A DNA stretch of 64,000 nucleotides from assembly GCF_023277745.1 (NCBI RefSeq), contig NZ_CP086322.1:62001-126000 (forward strand), given 5' to 3'. Below the pieces are notes generated by a model. That model was not told where the DNA came from. It saw only the letters and a program-made list of their open reading frames with translations, and did not search any database. Each line of letters opens with the position of its first letter. The first letter of the stretch is position 1. Below are positions 35,655 to 44,638 of this stretch, one piece after another. The position numbers and the translations under genes are program-made. This DNA is from Streptomyces halobius (GTDB lineage: Bacteria > Actinomycetota > Actinomycetes > Streptomycetales > Streptomycetaceae).

Positions 35655-36128
35655 GTGCCCACCTCCAGCGTGTCCTCCCAGGACGTCCGACATATCGCTT
35701 CAGCGATGTCGGCTGTCCTGCCCGCGCTGCACCGGGCGCTCGACCGGCGCCTTGCGCAGGACTTTCCGTACCCCAAGCTGCCCGAAGGCCAGCTGGCGCT
35801 GCTGCGGCTCGTCGGTGGGCGTGACGGCATCACCGTGCGCGAGGCCGCCGACGTGCTGCTCATGAAGCCGAACAATGTGAGCGCCCTGGTCACCCAGCTG
35901 GCCGGCCAAGGGCTGCTGGAGCGCAGACAGGACCCGGCCGACAAGCGGGTGGCACATCTGCACCTCACGCCCGAGGCCCGGCACCGGCTCACCGTGGTCG
36001 GGGATCTCATCGACGGGTATGTCATCGAGGCGCTGTACGCCCTTACCGACGGGGACCTCGACGCCCTCGGCTCCGCCCTCGGCGCCCTCCAGGGGCTGGC
36101 GCGGCACATTCACCCCGCCGCCGACTGA
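35655..36128 (+). CDS. MarR-family transcriptional regulator
   Basis: A 157-aa winged-helix regulator with start GTG 35655. The DNA-binding part is PEGQLALLRLVGGRDGITVR, then EAADVLLMKPNNVSALVTQL, and the beta-wing ERRQDPADKRVAHLHLTPEA with the DKR signature. It is followed after 69 bp by a DHA2 drug-exporter gene on the same strand, the classic arrangement for a repressor released by the exported compound. Confidence 0.92.
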   Translation: MPTSSVSSQDVRHIASAMSAVLPALHRALDRRLAQDFPYPKLPEGQLALLRLVGGRDGITVREAADVLLMKPNNVSALVTQLAGQGLLERRQDPADKRVAHLHLTPEARHRLTVVGDLIDGYVIEALYALTDGDLDALGSALGALQGLARHIHPAAD

Positions 36129-36197
36129 CGGCGTTCGCGCGGTCGTCCGCGCATCCGTAGCCGCATGCCCCATCTCTTCGAGGAACAAGGCACTTCC

Positions 36198-37787
36198 ATG
36201 CCCTCCACCGTCGTGGATCACTCACTCCTGCCCGCACACTCCCCGCCGGTCGTCCCGCGCGACCGGCGCGGCAATCCCTGGCTGACGCTCATCGCGGTCG
36301 CCTTCGGCCTGTTCATGGTCGGTCTGGACGGCTCCGTCGTCTCGATCGCCAACCCCGAGATCGGCCGGGACCTGAACGCATCCACCGCCGACCTGCAATG
36401 GGTCACCAACTCCTACCTGCTGGCCCTGGCCGCCGCGCTGATCCTCGGCGGGAAGCTGGGCGACCGCTTCGGCAGGCGGACGTACTACATGATCGGTGTG
36501 GTGGGCTTCGCGGCCGCCTCCGTCGCCATCGGCCTGGCGGGCTCGATCGAGGGTGTCATCGCCTTCCGTGCCATGCAGGGTTTGTTCGGCGCGCTGCTGA
36601 TGCCGAACACGCTCGGTCTGCTTCGCGCGGTCTTCCCGCCGAAGAAGTTCGGCATGGCGGTGGGTATTTGGGCGATGGTCTCGTCGGTGTCCACGGCGCT
36701 CGGCCCCATCGTCGGCGGGCTGCTCGTCGAGCGCGTCAACTGGGAGTCCGTCTTCTACATCAACGCTCCGATCGGCGTCATCGCGCTCGTCTTCAGCGCG
36801 CTGGTGCTGCCGCAGAGCAAGAACACCACCGACCGGCACCGCTTCGACGTTCCCGGCGTCATCCTGCTCGCGGCCGGCCTGCTCGTCGTGGTCTTCGGTG
36901 TGGTCAAAGGCGAGACGTGGGGCTGGAGTTCCGGCTCGACGCTGGGCGCGCTCGCCGTCGGCATCGTGATCCTTGTGGTGTTCGGCTGGTACGAGACGCG
37001 CGTGGAGCACCCCCTGCTGCCGATGCGGCTGTTCCGCAGCCCCGCGCTGACCGTCGGCACGATCATCACCGCGATCAACTTCTTCGTCCTGCTCGGCGTG
37101 ATCTTCTTCGTCATGCTGTACTTGCAGAACGTACGCGGCTTCACTCCCGTCGAGGCCGGCGTGCGCACCCTGCCGCTGAGCCTGGCCTCCGTCGTCGCCT
37201 CGCCACTGGGCGCGAAGCTCACCGAGAAGTTCGGCGCCCGGCTGTCCATGCCGCTCGGCATGGTGCTGCAGGCCGGCGCCGCCTTCGGGATGCTCGGCTG
37301 GGGTGTGCATTCCTCGTACGCCGCGATGTGGCCGCCGTTCATCGCCCTCGGCCTCGGCGTCGGCATGGTGATGGCCTCCTCCTCCGACGCCATCGTGGGC
37401 AACTCGCCCGTCAAGGACGCCGGTGTGGCGGGCGGTCTGCAGGCCACCACTCTTCAGATCGGCGGGGCCCTGGGCACCTCCGTCCTGGTCTCCCTGATCG
37501 GCAGCAGGGTCGGCTCGACCCTGACCGGCGAACTCACCTCCGCCGGGGTGCCGACGCCCATGACTCAGGATGTGTACGAGGCCAAGGACGCAGTGGCGAT
37601 GGGCATTTCGCCTGTCTCGGGTGACATGCCCACGCAGCTGAAGGCGGCGGTGGTCGAGGGCAGTGGCCAGGCGTTCATCAACGGCGTACACACCGCCGCC
37701 CTGGCCACCGGCGTGCTGTGCGCGATCGGTGCCGTCCTCCCCGCGGTCGGCGTACGCCGCAACCCGCAGGCCCCCGCCCATCAGTGA
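36198..37787 (+). CDS. DHA2-family MFS multidrug exporter (EmrB/QacA type)
   Basis: A 529-aa proton-coupled drug exporter with ATG 36198 (MPSTVVDHSLLPAHSPPVVP); an upstream in-frame start at 36165 is less likely. Fourteen membrane segments are expected: the first is LIAVAFGLFMVGLDGSVVSI with the D-GSVV-(I)AN-PEI motif, followed by GGKLGDRFGRRTYY (motif A) and ALGPIVGGLLVERVNWESVF (motif C). A large loop near the C-terminus follows TPMTQDVYEAKDA. It forms a unit with the MarR gene just upstream. The substrate is unknown. Confidence 0.93.
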   Translation: MPSTVVDHSLLPAHSPPVVPRDRRGNPWLTLIAVAFGLFMVGLDGSVVSIANPEIGRDLNASTADLQWVTNSYLLALAAALILGGKLGDRFGRRTYYMIGVVGFAAASVAIGLAGSIEGVIAFRAMQGLFGALLMPNTLGLLRAVFPPKKFGMAVGIWAMVSSVSTALGPIVGGLLVERVNWESVFYINAPIGVIALVFSALVLPQSKNTTDRHRFDVPGVILLAAGLLVVVFGVVKGETWGWSSGSTLGALAVGIVILVVFGWYETRVEHPLLPMRLFRSPALTVGTIITAINFFVLLGVIFFVMLYLQNVRGFTPVEAGVRTLPLSLASVVASPLGAKLTEKFGARLSMPLGMVLQAGAAFGMLGWGVHSSYAAMWPPFIALGLGVGMVMASSSDAIVGNSPVKDAGVAGGLQATTLQIGGALGTSVLVSLIGSRVGSTLTGELTSAGVPTPMTQDVYEAKDAVAMGISPVSGDMPTQLKAAVVEGSGQAFINGVHTAALATGVLCAIGAVLPAVGVRRNPQAPAHQ

Positions 37788-38199
37788 GGCAACGGTGGGC
37801 AAAGCGGCCCGGCCCGGCGGTACCCGCGCTTCACGAGGACGTGGGCGCGTATCCGGCCGGGCCGTTCAGTTGGCGGCAGGCCTTGGTATTCGCCGTGCGG
37901 ATGAACGGCATCACAGCATGGGAAGGCCCGAGCAGTTCCCGGCGGGCGCTTTCCACCTGGCGTCACTTCCTCTGGAACCTCATGCCCCGGTCTCCAGGTG
38001 TCCACGATGAAGGGGAAGAAGCTCCAGCGATGGCCGGGCCTCAGTGACAGAGCGCAGGCAAGGCACCACGGCATCGGCCGACTTGCCCTGCTGTCGCAGA
38101 TGGACCACACGCTTACCAGCCGGGTGGTCACGGCGACGCGCCCAGGTCACGCATTCCGGCGGCGTTGTGGTCGGGTCACCGCGCAGGACATCGCCACCG
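37788..38199. other. no gene recognised
   Basis: About 410 bases downstream of the exporter. Only shadow frames; no clear terminator hairpin. Confidence 0.35.
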
Positions 38200-39010
38200 C
38201 GGACACCCGCAAGACCAGGCCCGCGCTGCTGGCACACGGCCCGCTGACGAAGACAGACCCGTCCAGCAGCGCCGACGTCAAGGTATTCATCACCGGCCAG
38301 ACCCAGGCCGGGCAGCCGTTGCCCGCTCCTGTGGAGCGCCGTACGGACGTACCCGAGGATTCCTCACCACCACGCACGGCGAGGCACTGGTGGCGAAGAC
38401 GGCATGAGCGGACGGCAAGGACTCCCGGATCACCCCGCAGGAGGCCGCAGCCTCGCGCGCGGCCGACGTCGACCTGAAGGTCCTCGACACCGGCAAACAG
38501 GCCGAATTCAGGGTCACCCCGAGGGACACACCGCCGAGGGGACCGAACGCCCGCCGGCGCGAAGAGATCCGGCGCCAAGCAGGCCGCCTTCCGCCCCACG
38601 GCGGCTTCCAGCTCGCTGGACGACACGGCCGAACCGCGGCGGTACTGCGCGATGCCCCGTAACGACCCGCGCAAGCAGGCCATGCAGCCCAAGCCGCGGC
38701 AGATCGAATGGGCGGTGGACCAGGCCACCACCAACAACCTGAACAAGCACATCTCCCGGCCCAAGAACTGGAAGAACCTGGGGATGGACGCCTACGCCTA
38801 CCAGCCCCAGTCCCTTTTCAAGCTCCACACACTGACCAGCGGCGGACGGATTCCCGCCCAGGTGATGCTCGGCGTCACCGCCCAGGAATCCAACATGTGG
38901 CAGGCATCCCGGGTCGTTGTGCCCGGCGTGACCGGCAACCCGCTCATCGGCAACTTCCACGGCATCCAGTACGCCGCCAACGGGGGAAGCTCAAGAAGTA
39001 CAAGGCGCCA
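38200..39010 (+). pseudogene. secreted wall-hydrolase-like protein, frameshifted fragments
   Basis: Consecutive pieces in different frames: DIATADTRKTRPALLAHGPL (38190), TKTDPSSSADVKVFITGQTQ, then from 38652 MPRNDPRKQAMQPKPRQIEW, AVDQATTNNLNKHISRPKNW and GRIPAQVMLGVTAQESNMWQ, ending ASRVVVPGVTGNPLIGNFHG. The AQESN-W segment resembles the catalytic-Glu region of lytic-transglycosylase (SLT-like) folds, as in large secreted Streptomyces proteins. Several frame changes and a broken end show it is a remnant. Confidence 0.5.
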
Positions 39011-39039
39011 GGTGCGCGGGATGCCGGAGGTATGACGCA

Positions 39040-39767
39040 GTGAGGGCCGATGTCCATGGTGGCCAGCTCTCCGGCTACGTGACCCACCGCTGCCGGGGTG
39101 AGTAGGGCCGGAGGGACGTTCTTGGACGCTCCGTCTACAGCGGCGGCCGACGTGGTGGGGGTGGTGTTCTCCGGCCGGTCCAGCAACCGCCCGTGCGCTG
39201 GAAGGGCCTCTGGCCCATCCGGTTTCCCCTCCCCTACTTCTGACGGACCTGTCCTGTCCGAGGAAGAACTTGAGGCCCGCATCGCGCGCGCCACGCGAGT
39301 ACAGCGAGCCAGCGAGCTGGCGCGCGCACTGCGCCGTCATTCCAAGCCAGCACCGGCCTGGACACCCTCAACCCCGCCGTGACCTCACCCCACGCGCCCG
39401 GCTCCCCCACCGAACAGCCTTCCGCCGCGGACACCAACACCCACCACGGTGCAGCCGCGCAGCCACCGAAGGATCACAAGTACCGTTCCCGAGACAGAGG
39501 CATGGGGCGGGTGTACCGCCCCATGCCAGCCGCACCCGCTACGGATACCACCCCACGTCAGTGACCTCGCTCTTCCTCAACGCTCGACCAGCGACAACAC
39601 CCCGGCCTGACAAACCGTCACTGACATCCACCCGCTGACACCAAACCGGCACCGCACGCCGGTCGACCGCCGGGCCGGGAACGGGAGGTCCGGGACGGTC
39701 GACCACCGGGTGGGGAAACGGGAAGCGCACGGAGTACCGGGCGTGCGGAACGACTACCGCGCGGCGG
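39040..39767. other. no gene recognised
   Basis: About 730 bases. A plus frame at about 39230-39345 (TSDGPVLSEEELEARIARAT) looks helical and could be a gene scrap, but neither its start nor its end is convincing. Confidence 0.3.
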
Positions 39768-40418
39768 TCAGCGATAGAGCTTGTTCACGGCGGTACGAAC
39801 GGTGGTCTTGAAGTCCTTCAGCGGGGCGTCCTTGAGGTCGCCCATCTGCCCCCACTGGACATAGGTGACGGTCCGTCCGTCACGGCCCACGGAGAACAGG
39901 TGGATATCCGTGGCACCGACCTCGCGGTCCTCGCTGTCCAGGCTGTAGACGTACGCACCCTCTTCCACCGCCACCTTGCCGTGGTAGCGGCTGTCGGCGT
40001 CCGTGTCCGGGTACTCCCGCTCGATACGCTCACCGCAGCCGGCGAGCGCACGACGCAGAGCGGAGACGAGTTCGACGGCCTGGACACGGGACTTGGCGAC
40101 GGTGGTGACCTGCACGCCGCCAGTGTCCAGTTCGGTGCGGAAAGTGCGGTGACGGGTGCCCTCGGAGGGCAGCACGTCCGGGGAACAGAACATCTCGAAC
40201 TCTGGTACACCGTCAGCAACCGGCTCGGCCGTCCACGGCGTGAGGGACGGCGGCATCTGGGCGGCGCTGAGGAAAGCGGGTTGCGGCATCTCGACGGGCG
40301 CCGAGGCCGTGGTCGTCGCCGATGCGGCGGTGGCCGTGGCAGTCAACGGGGTGGTGGCGCCCACGGCGAGGGCGGCGGTAGCGGAAGCGGTGGTGAGCAC
40401 CGTACGGAGCGTTGCCAT
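39768..40418 (-). CDS. secreted sensor-domain-like protein
   Basis: 216 aa from ATG 40418 (MATLRTVLTTASATAALAVG); other in-frame ATGs at 40427 and 40466 are possible. A Sec signal peptide spans residues 1 to about 32, followed by an Ala/Thr-rich linker. The mature part, from MPPSLTPWTAEPVADGVPEF, has two cysteines (MFCSPDV and LAGCGERI) and the pattern of PknH-type extracellular sensor domains: T-V--S---AV-LV-ALR-AL--C, then YVYSL and VTYVQWGQMGDL. It is divergent from a membrane-anchored HTH regulator (40682) over a 263-bp shared promoter region. A role as a secreted ligand-binding partner is inferred. Confidence 0.7.
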   Translation of the reverse strand: MATLRTVLTTASATAALAVGATTPLTATATAASATTTASAPVEMPQPAFLSAAQMPPSLTPWTAEPVADGVPEFEMFCSPDVLPSEGTRHRTFRTELDTGGVQVTTVAKSRVQAVELVSALRRALAGCGERIEREYPDTDADSRYHGKVAVEEGAYVYSLDSEDREVGATDIHLFSVGRDGRTVTYVQWGQMGDLKDAPLKDFKTTVRTAVNKLYR

Positions 40419-40681
40419 GAAGAGCATCCCTGTGGTGTGGCCGACCATGACTCGGCTGGTCGGCACTTGATCGGCACCTGGTCGGCCCCCGGTCGGTCGA
40501 TCGGCGAGACCTGGTCAAGGTGCATGGGTGAAGACACCGACCAGCCTCAGGACCCCACCACGGCCAACGCAACAGAAAGCGGGCCGGGTGGCACGATGGA
40601 ACCGTTCCACCCCTGTTGACGTGGGAATTCGTGAACGGGATGGAATACTGGCTGAAACGGTGACAGGACTGGGCGGGGCGC

Positions 40682-41986
40682 GTGGGGGAAGCCGTGGGGC
40701 ATGCGGAGAACGCCGCGGTCGAGGAGTTCGCGGAGCAGATACGTGGGCTGAAGGACCGTTCCGGCCGCAGTTATGGGGCTCTCGCCCGGCGGCTGAACAT
40801 CGGCACGTCGACGCTCTATCGCTACTGCTCGGGCCAGACGGTGCCGGAACGATTCACCCAGGTCGAGCACCTGGCAAGGCTGTGCGGGGCCACGCCCGAA
40901 GAGCGACGTCGTCTGCAGCGCCTGTGGATTCTGGCGGACGAGGCCCGTCGGCCGTCGACCACTCCAGGCACACCGGCCCCGTACCCGAAGGCCACGGCAC
41001 CGCGTCAAGAAGACCCGGCACAGCCCTCAGCGCAGCCCTCCGCGGGCACAGCGCCTCGCCCGGACCGGACACCAGGCCCGGCCCAGGAGACACCTCGGGC
41101 CCCGGAACCAGGCCCGGCCCAAGAGGCACCTCCGGCCCCGGAACCAGACCCGGACGACGCGTCCACCGCACGACGAACCCGTCGCTACGGCTGGACGGCA
41201 ATCCTCACGGCCCTGCTCGCCGTGGTCATCGTCGTCGGGGCCACGGTCTCCATCACCGTGGCCGTCTCCGGAGCCGGCCCGTCGGCTGCGCCCTCCCCCG
41301 ACGAAACCACCGCGGCCGGCGACCGGCGCTCTTCCGCCACCCCCGACCGGGCAACAGACGCGCCCTTCACCTGGACCGCCGACTCCCATGTCTGGCAGAT
41401 GGGATGCGGCCACACCTATCTCGTCGACCGCGCTCCCGACCAGGTGTCCAAACCGCCGGTGGAGCAGGACGCCCGGCGCTGGGCGGACTCCCTGGGCGCG
41501 GTACACGACGAGGACACCAATGTGCGCATCTCCCTCCAGGGGAAGTTCCCGCAGCAGGCGGTGGTACTCGAAGCCCTGCGGGTACGCGTCACCGAACGCG
41601 CGGAGCCCCTCACATGGAACGCCTACAGAATGGACAACGGCTGCGGCGGCGCTCTCAGCCTCCGCTACCTCGATGTCGACCTGGACAAGCCCCGCCCCCT
41701 CGTCCGGTCCGTCGCGGGTTTCGACGGCATGGCCGGCAAGGAGATCCCCGCGGTCTCCTTCCCGTACACCGTGACGTCAGCGGACCCCGAAGTGCTGCTG
41801 GTCACCGCCCGGACGACCACCTGCGACTGTCGCTGGTACCTGGAGCTGGACTGGAGCAGCCAGGGGCGCTCGGGCACCGTCCGCATCACTGACAACGGAC
41901 GCCCTTTTCGCACCAGCAGCACCACGGGAAAACGGTACGTGTACGGTGACCGCCTCCCCCCAGGCTGGAACATCAGCCCGGACTGA
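40682..41986 (+). CDS. membrane-anchored XRE-type HTH protein with extracytoplasmic domain
   Basis: 434 aa from GTG 40682. Domains in order: a helix-turn-helix at about 15-75 (GRSYGALARRLNIGTSTLYR, YCSGQTVPERFTQVEHLARL), a Pro/Ala-rich cytoplasmic linker at 90-160, one transmembrane helix at about 172-198 (TAILTALLAVVIVVGATVSI), and an extracellular domain at 230-434 with WQMGCGHTYLVDRAP, NGCGGALSLRYLDVDLD and a C-x-C pair (TTTCDCRWYLELDW). This is a one-component transmembrane regulator layout in which an outside signal could reach the DNA-binding domain directly. The ligand is unknown. Confidence 0.85.
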   Translation: MGEAVGHAENAAVEEFAEQIRGLKDRSGRSYGALARRLNIGTSTLYRYCSGQTVPERFTQVEHLARLCGATPEERRRLQRLWILADEARRPSTTPGTPAPYPKATAPRQEDPAQPSAQPSAGTAPRPDRTPGPAQETPRAPEPGPAQEAPPAPEPDPDDASTARRTRRYGWTAILTALLAVVIVVGATVSITVAVSGAGPSAAPSPDETTAAGDRRSSATPDRATDAPFTWTADSHVWQMGCGHTYLVDRAPDQVSKPPVEQDARRWADSLGAVHDEDTNVRISLQGKFPQQAVVLEALRVRVTERAEPLTWNAYRMDNGCGGALSLRYLDVDLDKPRPLVRSVAGFDGMAGKEIPAVSFPYTVTSADPEVLLVTARTTTCDCRWYLELDWSSQGRSGTVRITDNGRPFRTSSTTGKRYVYGDRLPPGWNISPD

Positions 41987-42499
41987 ACGCCAGGGCGCCC
42001 GGGCTGTGCGCGTCGGCGTTACGGCTGCCGTATGAGTTGCGGGTCAGACGCTGGGAGGCACGGGGTACTACTCCACCGCGAGCTGTTCATCCGGACGCCT
42101 ACGGGCGGGAGCTGGCGCGGATCGGGTCCAGAGGTCTCTACCGGAAGGTCCTTTGCTGTGTCCTGCTCGTCGGAACCGGCCCAGGAAACGGGCTTGTGAG
42201 GGATCTTGGACGGGGGACGGCGCTATGCCGTAACTGTCTGCGGAGGGGTGATGATTGGGGGCGGCGGGCGTGGGAGAGGTCGCTGAAGGACTGGCGCGGG
42301 CCCTGTGTACGCGTCCAATACCCGCTGTCACAGAACGGCAGGTTGAGGTGCCGTCCCACGAGGGCGCACTGGCAAGTCACCCGCTATGCCGTGCTGGTCG
42401 GGCCGTTTGTCCCGGTACCCGTCTCGGCGGGGACCGTCGCGTGCGCCGTGAACAGGCTCAGTGGTGCGGTCTCGATGAGCACCTCGGTTTTCGTAGTGT
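41987..42499. other. no gene recognised
   Basis: About 500 bases. A plus-strand frame is open from 42037, but its translation is a shadow of the minus-strand NRPS scrap and of unassigned DNA. Confidence 0.3.
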
Positions 42500-42660
42500 G
42501 GCTGGTCGGGGCCCAGGCGGGCGTTGGTGTATCCGCGAGAGACCCCGGCGCCACCGATGTAACGCTCACCGTTAGCGCCGATCGGCAGCGGGCGGAGATC
42601 CTCGTCGAGCACATACAGTCGTGCGCCCCGTATCGGGCAGCCATATGGAGACGGCCCCCG
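42500..42660 (-). pseudogene. NRPS adenylation-domain fragment
   Basis: The minus strand reads GCPIRGARLYVLDEDLRPLP then IGANGERYIGGAGVSRGYTN. This is the A5-A6 region of a nonribosomal peptide synthetase adenylation domain (P-G-P-I-x-x-x-x-x-YVLD-x-x-x-x-PLP-G--GE-YIGG-G-ARGY). No other NRPS core motif is recognisable on either side. About 50 residues of an ancient or imported synthetase gene. Confidence 0.7.
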
Positions 42661-42833
42661 GAGTGTCGAATCGCGCGTAATCAAGCTATGCAAGGCCCTC
42701 ATGGACCTCGGGCCGCGGGCGGCCTGGGCCACGGTGTGGGCCCGGCCGCCCGGAAGGTGCGCCGCCCACCGTCGCGGGTGATCACGTCGTGCCGGAGCGG
42801 CGATCGGTTCGGGCAGGTCGGTCTCGGACGCCG

Positions 42834-43160
42834 CTACGAGGTGGTGCCGTGGGCGCGCAGTTCCTCGTTGATGCGCTGGGCTTCTTCGAGCTGGTCTTCG
42901 AGGATGACGATGCGGCAGGCGGCATCGATGGGAGTGCCCTGATCGACGAGTTCGCGGGCGCGGGCGGCGATGCGGAGCTGGTAACGGGAGTAGCGGCGGT
43001 GGCCGCCTTCGGAGCGCAGGGGGGTGATCAGGCGGTGCTCGCCCAGGGCGCGAAGGAAGGCGGGGGTGGTGCCGAGCATCTCGGCGGCCCGGCCCATGGT
43101 GTAGGCGGGGTAGTCGTCATCGTCGAATTTGTCGACGGGGCGGGTACTGCGAGGGGGCAT
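42834..43160 (-). CDS. MerR-family transcriptional regulator
   Basis: 108 aa from ATG 43160. The N-terminal winged HTH is [20 protein letters not shown], then [20 protein letters not shown], with the S-GGHRRYS wing signature. A short dimerisation helix ends the protein ([20 protein letters not shown]). It is of the short MerR type with no metal-binding Cys cluster, like the regulators next to Hsp20 or cold-shock genes in actinobacteria. No partner gene survives upstream. Confidence 0.88.
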   Translation of the reverse strand: MPPRSTRPVDKFDDDDYPAYTMGRAAEMLGTTPAFLRALGEHRLITPLRSEGGHRRYSRYQLRIAARARELVDQGTPIDAACRIVILEDQLEEAQRINEELRAHGTTS

Positions 43161-43188
43161 AGACCTCTTCTTTCAGGGACGCGTCGAA

Positions 43189-43219
43189 GGGCCCGGGTGC
43201 CGTACCGGCACCCGGGCCC
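43189..43219. terminator. 13-bp perfect hairpin upstream of MerR
   Basis: GGGCCCGGGTGCC (43189-43201) pairs with GGCACCCGGGCCC (43207-43219), loop GTACC. It lies upstream of the MerR start, so on the minus strand it would end an incoming transcript from beyond 43220. Confidence 0.65.
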
Positions 43220-43790
43220 CGAGCTTTCAACACCATCTACCGGCTGACTTCGCCGACTTTCTGTTTCCGCTGGTCCGCCTGGGAGGGCGGAGGTGCGGGG
43301 ATCGCGGTTGCGTGACCGGGGACCACCTTCCAATCCGGGGCCTGCGGTACCCGAGCGGACTCCTTCCTCGCCCGGGCGATCCTGATGGCGTCTGCTCCTT
43401 ACCTCATTCGGTTACTCGGTTGTACTGCTGGATACCGCGGGTACTGCTCGCGGCCCCTGGGGCCGCTCGGCCCGGCAGCCAGTGACGGGACCCAACGATT
43501 TCCGGCCCCGTCACTCCACTGCCGTTCCGCCTACTGCTTGACCTGCTTGCGCGGCAGTTCATCTCTGCCGTGCCCTCTTCGACTCCGTGGGAACGAAGAA
43601 ACAGTAACCCCGAAACGAGTCAATGTCTACTGCCGCTGCTACAGATTTCCTTCAGGGATAGCGCCTGGACTTCTGTCACGCCTACACCCGGAAGAGTGCC
43701 ACCCAGGGTTGAAGCCCGGCCTGCGGGCACAAGCTGGGCGTCCTGTGACGTCGAAGGCTGCGGATTGAAGCTTCACTTTGCGGGGATCTT
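43220..43790. other. no gene recognised
   Basis: About 570 bases. On the minus strand a 49-codon frame ends at 43246 ([14 protein letters not shown]) after an AAGGAG near 43400, but it lacks a normal start codon there. The DNA from 43560 to 43700 is relatively AT-rich for this genome. Confidence 0.3.
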
Positions 43791-43819
43791 GGGGTGAAGA
43801 GTTGCCTTGCGGCGAGGGG

Positions 43820-44120
43820 CGGGCTCGGCCGGACAGGGAGCATGCGTGGGAGGTCCTGCCGGGCGGCTTTGACGGGCCGCCCGGCGGACGGGTTCGAGGT
43901 TGCGTACGTCGCCGCGGACGGGGTCGGAGCTGCGGCGCCCGCTGGCGGATGCGTGGGCGGTGCCGTTCGAGGCCGCCGCTCCGGTACGCGCGTTCGCGTC
44001 GTACCGCCGGCAGCGCAACCTGCCGGGCCAGTGGTGGTCGGCGACGAGGCGGGCACGTCGGGTACGAGTCCTGACTGGAGCGCGACCAGGTGATGCTGCT
44101 GAACCTCGAACCGGCGGCGG
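43820..44120 (+). pseudogene. TnsA-like endonuclease N-terminal remnant
   Basis: Plus-strand pieces in three frames: DGFEVAYVAADGVGAAAP, then LADAWAVPFEAAAPVRAFAS and YRRQRNLPGQWWSAT, then GHVGYES, a TGA stop, and LERDQVMLLNLEPAAV. This follows the N-terminus of TnsA-like heteromeric-transposase endonucleases, where the catalytic block is H-YESWLER---L--(F/L)(D/E)P. The Trp codon of ESW-L appears as TGA. With two frame changes plus a nonsense codon the gene is dead. Confidence 0.6.
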
Positions 44121-44239
44121 TCCTCTTCCATGACCACCGCAAGCCCGTCCTCCTCCGGGTCCGCGAACCCCGATACGCGAAGTGGGAGGGCACCATCCGG
44201 CACAGCACGCGCACCGACGACCTCATGAAGGAATGAGGC

Positions 44240-44638
44240 CACGAGAACGCGACAGGAGCGCGAACGCACGGCAATGGGGTGAGAGGCGGGCCCGGGCGGG
44301 GCGGGTGCGGCGGGGCGTGGGTGAGTTATCGCGTTGCACGGGTGTCGGAGGGTCCTCTAGCCTGTTTGAGTTCCGTCGGTGCCCGTTCCGGGGCCCCGGC
44401 GCTGTGTTTCGAGGTGACGACTTATCTCCCAGGCCAAGTAGCCGTCCGCAGTCCCCACGTTCTGATCGTTCGAACGTGCCCGGGGCGGACGTCGCGCTGG
44501 CCTGAGTTGCGTCACCCACCCCCGCATTTCCCTGTCATTTTCCGGGTGCAGCTCTGCCGACTGCCCCGGGTTTCGTGTTTTCCGGCCCCGGTGCGGCTGA
44601 CGGCGAGCTCCCCGGTTCTCTGAACCAGGAGTCCCACC
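44240..44638. other. no gene; upstream region of MFS exporter
   Basis: About 400 bases with no credible gene. A short palindrome, CGTTCGAACG, at about 44468-44477 lies 160 bp upstream of the exporter start and could be an operator; no adjacent regulator gene faces it. Confidence 0.35.

Noticed and set aside
36222..37802. 526-codon open frame antisense to the DHA2 exporter
   Set aside because: Translation is His/Asp/Arg-rich low complexity, the usual shadow of a high-GC3 gene; no domain or ribosome site.
42037..42942. 301-codon plus-strand frame
   Set aside because: Antisense to the NRPS scrap and to the MerR gene; composition is that of a shadow.
43246..43392. 49-codon minus-strand gene with AAGGAG site upstream of MerR
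   Set aside because: The codon at the right spacing is ATC, not a normal start; no homology recognised.
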